The notes under the pieces were generated by a model. It was not told where the DNA came from, did not search any database, and saw nothing but the letters and a program-made list of their open reading frames with translations. Source: Pseudomonadales bacterium (GTDB taxonomy: Bacteria; Pseudomonadota; Gammaproteobacteria; Pseudomonadales; Ketobacteraceae). Taken from it: a DNA stretch of 64,000 bases. Of this stretch, positions 28,058 through 35,095 are shown one piece after another; positions within the stretch are counted from its first letter, which is position 1, and every line of letters starts with the position of its first letter. The stretch lies in contig JAGUVW010000022.1 of NCBI GenBank assembly GCA_020062665.1, forward strand, positions 62,001 through 126,000, given 5' to 3'. The translations under genes were made by a program, and so were the position numbers.

Positions 28058-28168
28058 TAACAAGTTGCTGTACTCGAACCCAGCTACGCGCCGCAAGCTT
28101 GTGGTTTGCTGCGCAAACTTTGCCACAAGCTTGCTCTTCTCCGTTGGGCCGGTAAGCAAGGCGTCAGC
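28058..28168 (+). other. attC-like integron recombination site 4
   Basis: Starts TAACAAGTTGCTGTACTCG, inner arms GCAAGCTTGTGG / CCACAAGCTTGC around TTTGCTGCGCAAACTT, outer arms CCCAG / GTTGGG and TTGCTGTAC / GTAAGCAA, ending GGCGTCAGC. The 3' core is degenerate (GTCAGC for GTTRRRY). It is nearly identical to attC-1 in the central part. Confidence 0.8.
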
Positions 28169-28189
28169 TTTCCGAATAGAGGCGAGACA

Positions 28190-28999
28190 ATGAACAGGCT
28201 GAGTGGAAAAATTGCTCTTGTTACTGGAGCGGCTAGAGGCATCGGAGAGGCAATCGCACATGCCTTTCTCAATGAGGGGGCCAGCGTCTACCTTTCTGAC
28301 ATTAACGATGAGCTGGGATTCAAAACCGCAAAAAAACTTGGCAGGTCGGCGCAGTACGTTCGCCTTGATGTTCGTAGCGAACAGGACTGGTCATCAGTAA
28401 CGAACCTCATTGTTAGTACGCATGGAGCCATAGACGTTGTCGTCAATAACGCAGGGATCACTGGCTTTGAGGGCGGTGATCTGGTCCATGATCCAGAAAA
28501 TGCCAGCCTTGAGGCTTGGAGGTCAGTTCATGCAACAAACCTTGATGGCGTGTTCTTGGGGTGCAAGTACGCAATCAAAGCCATGCGCCCGAGAAGGTCT
28601 GGTTCAATAATTAACATCTCATCCCGCTCTGGACTGGTAGGTATACCTGGTGCGGCAGCTTATGCGTCTTCAAAGGCCGCCGTCAGGAATCACTCAAAGT
28701 CTGTTGCACTTTACTGCGCGGAACAGGGTCTTCAGATCCGCTGTAACTCAATACATCCGGCAGCAATACTCACGCCAATGTGGGAACCGATGCTGGGCCA
28801 TGGTCCAGACCGAGAGGCAAGAATGACGGAGTTTGTGAGCGATACCCCGCTGCGCAGGTTTGGTATGCCAGAAGAGGTAGCGGCATTTGCAGTGCTACTG
28901 GCTTCTGATGAAGCGACATACATAACAGGATCCGAGCTGAGCATTGACGGTGGGCTTTTGGCAGGCTCTGCTGCAAGCCCGCGTGCCGATGACGCATAA
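28190..28999 (+). CDS. Short-chain dehydrogenase/reductase (SDR) in cassette array
   Basis: A 269-aa SDR. NAD(P) loop [14 protein letters not shown] (about residues 11-24), NNAG motif ([13 protein letters not shown]), catalytic Ser in [10 protein letters not shown] and Tyr-x-x-x-Lys in YASSKAAV are all present; the C-terminus [23 protein letters not shown] is classical. The acid/cofactor preference is not clear from one motif (DIND after the second strand suggests NAD). ATG 28190 follows attC-4 by 21 bp with AGAGGCGAG upstream. GC content is higher than its neighbours, suggesting a different source. Confidence 0.92.
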   Translation: MNRLSGKIALVTGAARGIGEAIAHAFLNEGASVYLSDINDELGFKTAKKLGRSAQYVRLDVRSEQDWSSVTNLIVSTHGAIDVVVNNAGITGFEGGDLVHDPENASLEAWRSVHATNLDGVFLGCKYAIKAMRPRRSGSIINISSRSGLVGIPGAAAYASSKAAVRNHSKSVALYCAEQGLQIRCNSIHPAAILTPMWEPMLGHGPDREARMTEFVSDTPLRRFGMPEEVAAFAVLLASDEATYITGSELSIDGGLLAGSAASPRADDA

Positions 29000-29042
29000 C
29001 CATGATAAACAATAAAGCTACGCCGGCGCTTGAGGCGTTAGC
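28997..29042 (+). other. Short truncated attC-like site 5
   Basis: TAAC at 28997 and core GCGTTAGC at 29036-29042 enclose only about 46 bases (…AAGCTACGCCGGCGCTTGAGG…). The outer boxes are kept but the hairpin stem is lost. Confidence 0.45.
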
Positions 29043-29056
29043 AGGTGAAATAGACT

Positions 29057-29614
29057 ATGAAAACTCAGTATTACACTGCCGCAAGTCTTGACGGATTTCT
29101 CGCGACTGAAGATGACTCTCTTGATTGGCTTTTCCCTCTTGGCGATATTAATAGTTCTAGCTATCCAGAATTTATATCCGGTGTAGGAGCCTTGGCAATG
29201 GGGTCTGCAACCTATGAATGGATGGTACGCAATGCGGACCAAGTTGCTAAAGAGGTTGGCTCACCATGGCCTTATAGCCAACCCACGTGGGTGTTTTCAA
29301 GTCGTAAGCTGCCAATGATTGATGGCGCAGATGTGCATTTTACAAAAGGGGATGTACATCAAGCGCACAGAGAAATGCGAGTCGCAGCTAAAGGTAAAAA
29401 TATTTGGATTGTGGGCGGTGGTGATCTGGCAGGTCAGTTCTACGACGCAGGTTTGCTGGATGAACTAATTGTTCAAATTGGTTCTGTCACACTTGGCAAA
29501 GGTAAGCCACTTTTTCCGCGTCGTGTTTTAAGCCCAACTCTCCAGCTGGCATCCGTTCGCCAAATGGGGATAGGGATGGCTGAATTGCGTTACAAAGTGC
29601 ACAAAAGCGATTAG
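29057..29614 (+). CDS. Dihydrofolate reductase-like (RibD C-terminal) family protein
   Basis: A 185-aa protein opening MKTQYYTAASLDGFLATEDD, the family's N-terminal strand and SLDGF loop. WIVGGGDLAGQFYDAGLLDEL (about residues 115-135) is the dinucleotide-binding-like GGG loop. These proteins share the DHFR fold and NADPH site, but usually are not trimethoprim-resistant DHFRs. AGGTGA is about 9 bases before ATG. It lies 15 bp downstream of attC-5 remnant, i.e. in cassette position. Confidence 0.88.
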   Translation: MKTQYYTAASLDGFLATEDDSLDWLFPLGDINSSSYPEFISGVGALAMGSATYEWMVRNADQVAKEVGSPWPYSQPTWVFSSRKLPMIDGADVHFTKGDVHQAHREMRVAAKGKNIWIVGGGDLAGQFYDAGLLDELIVQIGSVTLGKGKPLFPRRVLSPTLQLASVRQMGIGMAELRYKVHKSD

Positions 29615-29627
29615 AGCAAGGTGTCCA

Positions 29628-30354
29628 GTGAGCTACAAAGAAGCAGTGTCGGCATGGGAATCGCGTGGAAATCCGCTCATTGTTGAAGGCGCGAATAGTC
29701 GAATCTGGCGTGAAGGATGTGGGGAGCCGGTAATTTGTCTGCATGGCGTGCCGGCATCTGGGTTCTTGTACCGCAAGATGCTCCCGGAACTTGCTGCACG
29801 TGAATTGGAGGGAATCACATTTGATCTGCCAGGAATGGGATTTGCGGATCGTCCCTCGGATTTCGACTACTCATGGAGTGGTTTGTCGCGGTGGGTCATC
29901 AAAGCAATTGACGCCGCCGGCCTCGATCAATTCCACCTGGTAGTCCATGACATCGGCGGGCCGGTCGGATTCGACGTAATCAGACAAATTCCCGACAGAA
30001 TACGCTCGCTAACCGTACTCAATACCTTGCAACGACGATCTGCGGGCGTATGGCTACCTGCTCACACGCGTTGACGGAGGTGCGGCATTCAGAAAGGTAA
30101 TGCGTGGTTTTGAGCGAACATCTGAATTCGAGAATCGTATTGTCTCTGCTCTTAAAGCACGCAAATTTCCCGCGCAGGTAATTTGGGGCGCGCAGGACCC
30201 AGCGCTGAAGATGTCCAAATACGCTCCAGAAGTATGCGAGGTCCTTGGCCTGAGTTCCTGGCATCAGGTGCGTGGAAAGCACTTTCTGCAGGAAGATTCA
30301 CCACAAGAAATCGCGCAACTAATTGCGTCATGTATTGCGAGCCAACCGCAATAA
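29628..30354 (+). pseudogene. Decayed haloalkane-dehalogenase-like alpha/beta hydrolase
   Basis: A GTG at 29628 starts MSYKEAVSAWESRGN; the first frame gives ICLHGVPASGFLYR, FDLPGMGFADRP and LVVHDIGGPVGF (the nucleophile Asp position in the HDIGG elbow) up to SLTVLNT, then stops at 30074. The rest continues in another frame from about 30037 (DDLRAYGYLLTRVDGGAAFRKVMRGFE) to 30354 with QVIWGAQDPALKM and VRGKHFLQED. Most of the cap-domain sequence that normally separates the two parts is missing, so the gene carries a deletion with a frameshift near 30030. Product presumably inactive. Confidence 0.75.
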
Positions 30355-30416
30355 TGAATCCATCAGAAATAGCTTGGCGACGGCTATACCTTTTTAATTA
30401 GGAATGATTGCGTGTT

Positions 30417-30920
30417 ATGAAGTTTAAAGAGAAGGATTTGTTAGAGCTTGCAAGCAGCCTGAAATCAACCATCGAATTGCATGAAGTGAAACTGGAAATT
30501 CAGGATTCACTCTTATCCGACATACTTTTTCACGTCGCTCAGATGATAGATGAAAAGCAGGGATCAACCTTACATGAACGTGTATTTGAAATCCTTGAAG
30601 ATTTCGCTCCCCCACCTAGAGATTATCTGGTTTGCGAACTGAACGTGAAACTGGGTAGAAAAAAGCTCGAAACCAATATCTTAAAGTCGAACATCGAAAA
30701 CCCTGCAAGCTTGCAACTGAATTTGGAGATTCTTCTAGGTCTTCGAGACATATCTGAAATCGAGAACGATATAGACATTGAGGCCAAGTTCGAAAAAGTA
30801 AAAATTTCGGGATTAGATTTCATAGCACCGGATGGAACCAAAGAATCGCATTCTGAGCGGTTTGATAATTTTATTGACTTTGTTAACTATATTGTAAATG
30901 TCGCAAGCAAATGGGTATAA
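30417..30920 (+). CDS. Cassette protein of unknown function (167 aa)
   Basis: A 167-aa charged, mostly helical protein from ATG 30417 (MKFKEKDLLELASSLKS); a TTG three codons upstream is an alternative. No signal peptide or motif I recognise. Its stop TAA is the beginning of attC-6 (TAAC), typical cassette packing. Codon use is AT-rich. Confidence 0.6.
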   Translation: MKFKEKDLLELASSLKSTIELHEVKLEIQDSLLSDILFHVAQMIDEKQGSTLHERVFEILEDFAPPPRDYLVCELNVKLGRKKLETNILKSNIENPASLQLNLEILLGLRDISEIENDIDIEAKFEKVKISGLDFIAPDGTKESHSERFDNFIDFVNYIVNVASKWV

Positions 30921-30973
30921 CAGTCATTCAATCGGAATGCGCGAAGCGCGGCGACTTACCTCCAGCGTTAGTC
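30918..30973 (+). other. Compact attC-like site 6 (56 bp)
   Basis: TAACAGTCATTCAATCGGAA, then hairpin GCGCGAAGCGCG, then CGACTTACCTCCAGCGTTAGTC. This is the classical short attC layout (TAAC...TTCAAxCGGA...GCGCGGC...CTTAxCTC-AGCGTTAG) and the most typical mobile-integron site here. Confidence 0.88.
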
Positions 30974-30982
30974 GGAGTACCT

Positions 30983-31110
30983 ATGGAATCGAAAGAACAT
31001 TGGGAACAGGCAACGAACAGAAGTTCGTTTATTGTTTTTGTCGAAAAATTGCTTCGTAGTGAGCAGGCTAACCTGAGATCGTCGGGCCAGCCCTATAACG
31101 TGGCGTTAAA
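30983..31110 (+). pseudogene. Truncated cassette ORF (N-terminal fragment)
   Basis: ATG 30983 with GGAG upstream starts MESKEHWEQATNRSSFIVFV; the frame then runs across a cassette-core-like GGCGTTAAAC (31103) into the LysE gene in another frame. The opening resembles small cassette proteins such as DUF7660, so it may be a 5' remnant. Weakly supported. Confidence 0.3.
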
Positions 31111-31111
31111 C
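31096..31111 (+). other. Possible attC scar (TAAC directly followed by GGCGTTAAAC)
   Basis: TAAC at 31096 and the core GTTAAAC at 31105-31111 are separated by only a few bases, as if the two ends of an attC had been joined after loss of the stem. The LysE gene starts 14 bp later. Confidence 0.35.
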
Positions 31112-31124
31112 CCTGGAGTTCTCT

Positions 31125-31742
31125 ATGAGCTTGATCGATATAGTCGTTCTGTTTGCCGTGCTGGCCGCGCTTGCGCTCGTTCCCAGCGCCAGTGTCGCAT
31201 TGGTGGTGGTCCGATCGTCGACTGCAGGATTCCTGAATGGCTGCGCTGTTGCGGCGGGAATCGTCATCGGTGATCTGATATTTGTTTTGTTGGCTGTGCT
31301 TGGTATGGCGGCATTAGCCGAGGTGATGGGCAGTCTGTTCATGATTCTGCGGTATGTGGCGGGCGCATATCTGATCTGGTTTGGCATCAACCTGCTGAGG
31401 GCAAGGCCATTCTGGCAAGCAGAGGCTTCCAGCAATTCGGCATCAACGCTCTCAGCCAGTTTTCTGTCGGGATTGATCCTCACCCTTGGCGATGTGAAGG
31501 CTATATTTTTCTATGCAAGCCTGTTTCCCGCGTTTGTCGATCTGGCTGCTCTCAAGGCTTCGGATATGGCAATGATCGTTGTTCTGACCATAGTCGCCGT
31601 GGGTGGCGTCAAGCTGGGCTATGCCTATTCTGCAAGAAGCGTCGTATCCTTTGCCAAAGGGTTCAAGGCAGAACGGGCGGTGAAAGTTGCGGCGGGTAGC
31701 TTTATGGTGGGTGCAGGCTCCTACCTCATCGCAAAGACTTGA
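31125..31742 (+). CDS. LysE/RhtB-family amino-acid exporter
   Basis: A 205-aa membrane protein with about six helices. PSASVALVVVRSSTAGFLNGCAVAAGIVIGDL and GAYLIWFGINLLRAR are typical of the LysE superfamily; GLILTLGDVKAIFFYASLFPAF corresponds to the conserved NPKAxxFF block, here GDVKAIFF. It probably exports amino acids or similar metabolites across the inner membrane. GGAG precedes ATG by 6 bases. It lies 14 bp behind a cassette-core-like sequence but is GC-richer than the cassettes, so whether it belongs to the array is open. Confidence 0.88.
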   Translation: MSLIDIVVLFAVLAALALVPSASVALVVVRSSTAGFLNGCAVAAGIVIGDLIFVLLAVLGMAALAEVMGSLFMILRYVAGAYLIWFGINLLRARPFWQAEASSNSASTLSASFLSGLILTLGDVKAIFFYASLFPAFVDLAALKASDMAMIVVLTIVAVGGVKLGYAYSARSVVSFAKGFKAERAVKVAAGSFMVGAGSYLIAKT

Positions 31743-31800
31743 TCCGCGTTATTCATCCAGCCTCATAATGTTCAACCAATAACGACACAAGGAGTCCCCC

Positions 31801-32703
31801 ATGGCCATTCAATACTTTCTTCTTGATGTATTTGCCGATGTGCCCTTTCAAGGTACCCAGGTGCCGGTTGTCGTCACCGAGCGTGAACTCGCGGATACGG
31901 ACAAGCAGCTGATTGCCAGCGAATTCCAGCAATCGGAAACGGTGTTTCTCGAAACCTCGAAGAAGGATGCGCCGGCCAGCGTCTATACCGACAGTGGGCA
32001 GACCATCTTCGGCGCTCATACCATTCTGGGGGCGTCGTATATTGCCCATGAGCTGGGCATGACCCAGGATCAAGGCACCTACACATCATTTGAGATTTCC
32101 CAGAACAATCAAACCATCAAGGTATTTATCGACAAGGCACCTGCGGGCGTGGGTTCGATCCAGTTTGCGCGCACGCTGCAGCCTTCGTTCGATCGCTTTA
32201 CACCGTCGCTGAGCCGCATCGCCAAGGCGCTGAATACCGAAGAAAAGCACATTTCATTCAGCAAATACCGGCCGATGGTGGTGAGTGTCGACACCCCTAC
32301 CCTGATCATTCCCTTCACCCGTAGCGAACATGTGCTGGCAGCACGACTGAATGTGGATCTGTGGCAGGATATGATGTCAGAAACCTATGCGGCGGATATT
32401 TTTCTGTTTGCGCCAAAGTCACAGGGTGAAAGCGAGAACTTCCACGGCCGCATCCTGAATCCCAATGTGGCATACAACGTTTATCCGCCGATTGGCAATG
32501 TGATGCCGGAATTCATTGCCTATCTGGCCGAGCAGAATGAAACCGCCGACGGCACCCATACGTTCAGTATCGACCGTGGCAGCGAGCGCACCCGCCGCAG
32601 TGTGTTGCGGGTGGAGTTCGACAAACGCCCCAGAAAAAGCACGCAATGCCGCATCGGTGGCCGGGTAATCAAGATGGGCGTGGGGAATCTGCTGTTTCCC
32701 TGA
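31801..32703 (+). CDS. PhzF-family isomerase-like protein
   Basis: A 300-aa protein of the phenazine biosynthesis PhzF/diaminopimelate-epimerase-like fold. The start MAIQYFLLDVFADVPFQGTQ and the following QLIASEFQQSETVFLE place the catalytic Glu (SETVFLE, equivalent of Glu45). GAHTILGASYIAHELG and IGNVMPEFIAYLAEQ are the other family blocks. No phenazine genes are nearby, so its substrate is unknown. AAGGAG lies 6 bases before ATG. Confidence 0.92.
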   Translation: MAIQYFLLDVFADVPFQGTQVPVVVTERELADTDKQLIASEFQQSETVFLETSKKDAPASVYTDSGQTIFGAHTILGASYIAHELGMTQDQGTYTSFEISQNNQTIKVFIDKAPAGVGSIQFARTLQPSFDRFTPSLSRIAKALNTEEKHISFSKYRPMVVSVDTPTLIIPFTRSEHVLAARLNVDLWQDMMSETYAADIFLFAPKSQGESENFHGRILNPNVAYNVYPPIGNVMPEFIAYLAEQNETADGTHTFSIDRGSERTRRSVLRVEFDKRPRKSTQCRIGGRVIKMGVGNLLFP

Positions 32704-32742
32704 AGCCGATCCAGTGGCCCGGTAATCCCCTCCCCACCCGCC

Positions 32743-32770
32743 TTGTTGACCTCTCAATACTGTATATAAT
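32743..32770 (+). promoter_or_regulatory. Promoter of the imuA-imuB-dnaE2 operon
   Basis: TTGTTG (32743-32748) and a perfect TATAAT (32765-32770), 16 bp apart. The -10 lies inside the LexA box, so LexA binding would block RNA polymerase. Confidence 0.75.
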
Positions 32771-32777
32771 TACAGTA
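32758..32777. promoter_or_regulatory. LexA (SOS) box
   Basis: TACTGTATATAATTACAGTA is a near-perfect match to the E. coli-type SOS box (CTGT-N8-ACAG, fully symmetric flanks). It lies 27 bp upstream of imuA and overlaps the -10 element. Confidence 0.95.
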
Positions 32778-32803
32778 TACGATTTCACCAAGGCCCTGTT
32801 CCC

Positions 32804-33628
32804 ATGTCTTCTGCCCTGTCCTCCCTGGACAACCTGCTGCTTCACCCTGCCCTCTGGCGTGCCGCCGATGCCCGCCGGGGGGCGGAGGGCCTGCGTCAGG
32901 GGGCAGATCATGCGGGCATTGGCACCGGTTATCCTTTGCTGGATCAAGCCCTGCCTGGCGGTGGTTGGCCAGAACAGGGGTTGGCAGAACTTCTATGTCC
33001 CCACTGGGCCTGCGGCGAAGCCGAACTGCTGGCGCCCCTGCTGCGCCAGTTGAGCGCCCAACCCCGCTGGCTGGTGTGGGTGAATCCGCCCTGGTTGCCC
33101 TTTCCCCCGGCCCTGGCCCAACAGGGCGTGACGCTGGATAACACCCTGCTGCTGCGCTGTGAACAGGAGAAAGACGCCCTTTGGGCCATGGAACAGTGTC
33201 TGGCCTCGGGCAGTTGCAGTCTGGTGCAGGGCTGGCCCGCCCATCCGCAGCCCAACCAGCTGCGACGCCTGCAACTGGCGGCGCAGAAAGGCCATAGTCT
33301 GGGCCTGTTGCTGCGCCCTTCCCTGCATGGCCAGCAACCTTCGCCGGCACCGCTGCGGCTGGAACTGGCACCCCTGCAGCTGCATCCCCGGGTACGCATT
33401 GTGAAATGTGCGGGACATTGGGGAAGCGACTGGCTGACGCTGAAGCCGGCGCCCGATCCGTCCAGCCTCAGCGAACCCGCGCTGCCCATGGGCGTTGCCA
33501 CCCAATTGCCGCAATCCGATGTCCCTGCACCGCTGCTGCCCTTGCGGCCCATTCCGCACCGGCCTTCCGCCCATTCTTCCAAATCCGGCCTTCCACCCAC
33601 GCCCGGCCCGCAACCACCCGGAGCCTGA
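32804..33628 (+). CDS. imuA: Translesion synthesis accessory protein ImuA
   Basis: A 274-aa RecA/SulA-like accessory factor of the ImuA-ImuB-DnaE2 mutasome. AGIGTGYPLLDQALPGGGWPEQGLAELL is the typical opening; LVWVNPPWLPFPPALAQQGV and the later CEQEKDALWAMEQCL are recurrent ImuA blocks. The C-terminal tail is proline-rich. It is first in an SOS-controlled operon and starts 27 bp after the LexA box; imuB follows after one base. Confidence 0.93.
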   Translation: MSSALSSLDNLLLHPALWRAADARRGAEGLRQGADHAGIGTGYPLLDQALPGGGWPEQGLAELLCPHWACGEAELLAPLLRQLSAQPRWLVWVNPPWLPFPPALAQQGVTLDNTLLLRCEQEKDALWAMEQCLASGSCSLVQGWPAHPQPNQLRRLQLAAQKGHSLGLLLRPSLHGQQPSPAPLRLELAPLQLHPRVRIVKCAGHWGSDWLTLKPAPDPSSLSEPALPMGVATQLPQSDVPAPLLPLRPIPHRPSAHSSKSGLPPTPGPQPPGA

Positions 33629-33629
33629 C

Positions 33630-35072
33630 ATGCTGTGGGCCTGTCTGCACTTTCCCGCACTGGCGCTGAAGCTGGTGGAGCAACACCTCCCCCCGGAACA
33701 GCCCGTGATCATTGAAATCACCCACCGCCAGCGCCGGCGGGTATGGCTGGCCAATGCAGCCGCCCGTGCCGCCGGTATCCAGCCAGACATGACCGTGCCC
33801 ACCGCACAGAGTCTGGTGAAGGGTCTGCACTGCGCCGAACGCGACACCGACGCCGAGCAGGCCGCGCTTATCGCCATCGGTCACTGGGCCTATCAGTTCA
33901 CGCCCTATCTGCACCGCCACGGCGACAACAATCTGCTGCTGGAAGTAAGCCAGAGCCTGACCCTGTTCGGCGGCAAGGACGCACTGGCCCAACGCATGCA
34001 AAGCCTGCTGCCGGATACCTTCCGCCCCGTCAACCTCGCCTTCTGCGACACCGCCCTGGCCGCCCTGCTGTTCGCGCAGACCCACGCCTCCACGGCATCA
34101 GCCCTGTTCTTCACCCTTGATCAGCTGAATGAAGAACCCATCGACGGCCTCGACATCGACGACGCCCTCAAGCGCGTACTGCACAGCGTCGGCATCACCA
34201 CGCTCGCGCAGTTGCTGGCATTGCCACGGGATGCGCTGGCCAAGCGTTTCGGCCCGACGCTGGTGCACTACCTGCGGCAACTGACGGGTGAAACACCCGA
34301 CCTGCTGCCCACCTGGAAACTGCCGGATCATTTCCAGGCGCAACTGGATTTCCCCCACGAACTGGAAAACAGCGCGCAACTGCTGTTTCCCCTGCGTCAC
34401 CTGCTGACACGGCTGGAACACTATCTGCGCGCCCGTCAGGCCGCCACCACCTGCCTGCAGTTTGCGATGCCCCTGCGCAACCGCCAGCTGCAGCACTGGA
34501 CATTGCGGCTGGCTGCGCCCCATTACCGCAGCACCGACATGATTCCCCTGCTGCAATTGCAACTGGAACGGCTGCAGCTGCAAGCCCCCGCGCTGGGTGT
34601 GCAACTGCAGGTGAATGAATTCGTGCCGTTACCGGGCGGCCAGCAGGATCTGCTCACACCCTGGCGCAGTGATCAGGTCAGCCGTCAGCAACTGGTGGAT
34701 CGCCTGCAGGCGCGACTGGGGCAGGACAACGTCTGCGGCCTGGGCATGGTGGCGGATCATCGCCCCGAATTCAGCTGGACACCCACACCGCCCGGCACAC
34801 CGGCAGGACAAGGCAAAACCGTCGAGCACCCCACCGAGCAACGGCCATTCTGGCTACTGGAACAACCGCAAAAGCTGCGCGACAAGAAAGGACTCCCCGT
34901 GTATGGCGATCCCCTGCAACTGCTCAAAGGCCCCGAGCGCATCGAAACCGGCTGGTGGGACAACCGCCCCGTCAACCGGGATTATTTTGTCGCCCGTCGC
35001 GGCAACGGCCAGCGTCTGTGGATCTACCGCGACCGCACCAACCAGCAATGGTATCTGCACGGCATTTTCTAG
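33630..35072 (+). CDS. imuB: Y-family DNA polymerase-like protein ImuB
   Basis: A 480-aa Y-family (DinB/UmuC-like) protein, thought to be catalytically inactive and to bridge DnaE2 and the beta clamp. The start MLWACLHFPALALKLVEQ at 33630 (1 base after the imuA stop) gives the family N-terminus; an open frame further upstream overlaps imuA. In the palm region the usual catalytic DE pair is not visible (LLLEVSQSLTLFGG has a Glu but not the two-acid motif). The little-finger region and the C-terminal domain ending WYLHGIF are typical. Confidence 0.93.
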   Translation: MLWACLHFPALALKLVEQHLPPEQPVIIEITHRQRRRVWLANAAARAAGIQPDMTVPTAQSLVKGLHCAERDTDAEQAALIAIGHWAYQFTPYLHRHGDNNLLLEVSQSLTLFGGKDALAQRMQSLLPDTFRPVNLAFCDTALAALLFAQTHASTASALFFTLDQLNEEPIDGLDIDDALKRVLHSVGITTLAQLLALPRDALAKRFGPTLVHYLRQLTGETPDLLPTWKLPDHFQAQLDFPHELENSAQLLFPLRHLLTRLEHYLRARQAATTCLQFAMPLRNRQLQHWTLRLAAPHYRSTDMIPLLQLQLERLQLQAPALGVQLQVNEFVPLPGGQQDLLTPWRSDQVSRQQLVDRLQARLGQDNVCGLGMVADHRPEFSWTPTPPGTPAGQGKTVEHPTEQRPFWLLEQPQKLRDKKGLPVYGDPLQLLKGPERIETGWWDNRPVNRDYFVARRGNGQRLWIYRDRTNQQWYLHGIF

Positions 35073-35095
35073 AACGCACTCTTTTCAGGACTCGC

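Larger units (their letters stand above)
24347..31111 (+). mobile_element. Integron-type gene-cassette cluster without integrase (CALIN-like), region 1
   Basis: About 6.8 kb of mostly AT-rich, plus-strand genes, separated by attC-like sites at 25010, 26309, 27263, 28058, 28997 and 30918. Four of these are well formed or nearly so and two are truncated. Gene-to-site spacing is short and each gene starts soon after a G-TTRRRY-like core, as in integron cassettes. No IntI integrase or attI-Pc region is seen in the window. The left edge is GTTGAATAA next to the leader of copy A. The right edge is taken as the GTTAAAC core at 31105. Confidence 0.75.

Noticed and set aside
29057-29614. Trimethoprim-resistance dfr gene
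   Set aside because: The sequence fits the RibD-C-like DHFR family rather than clinical DfrA/DfrB proteins.
24347-31111. Prophage or transposon origin of region 1
   Set aside because: No integrase, transposase, terminal repeats or phage structural genes seen; attC-like sites explain the spacing better.
30911-31273. Full 120-aa gene from TTG/GTG 30911 overlapping LysE
   Set aside because: The frame runs across attC-6 and into LysE; only the segment from 30983 could be a real 5' remnant.
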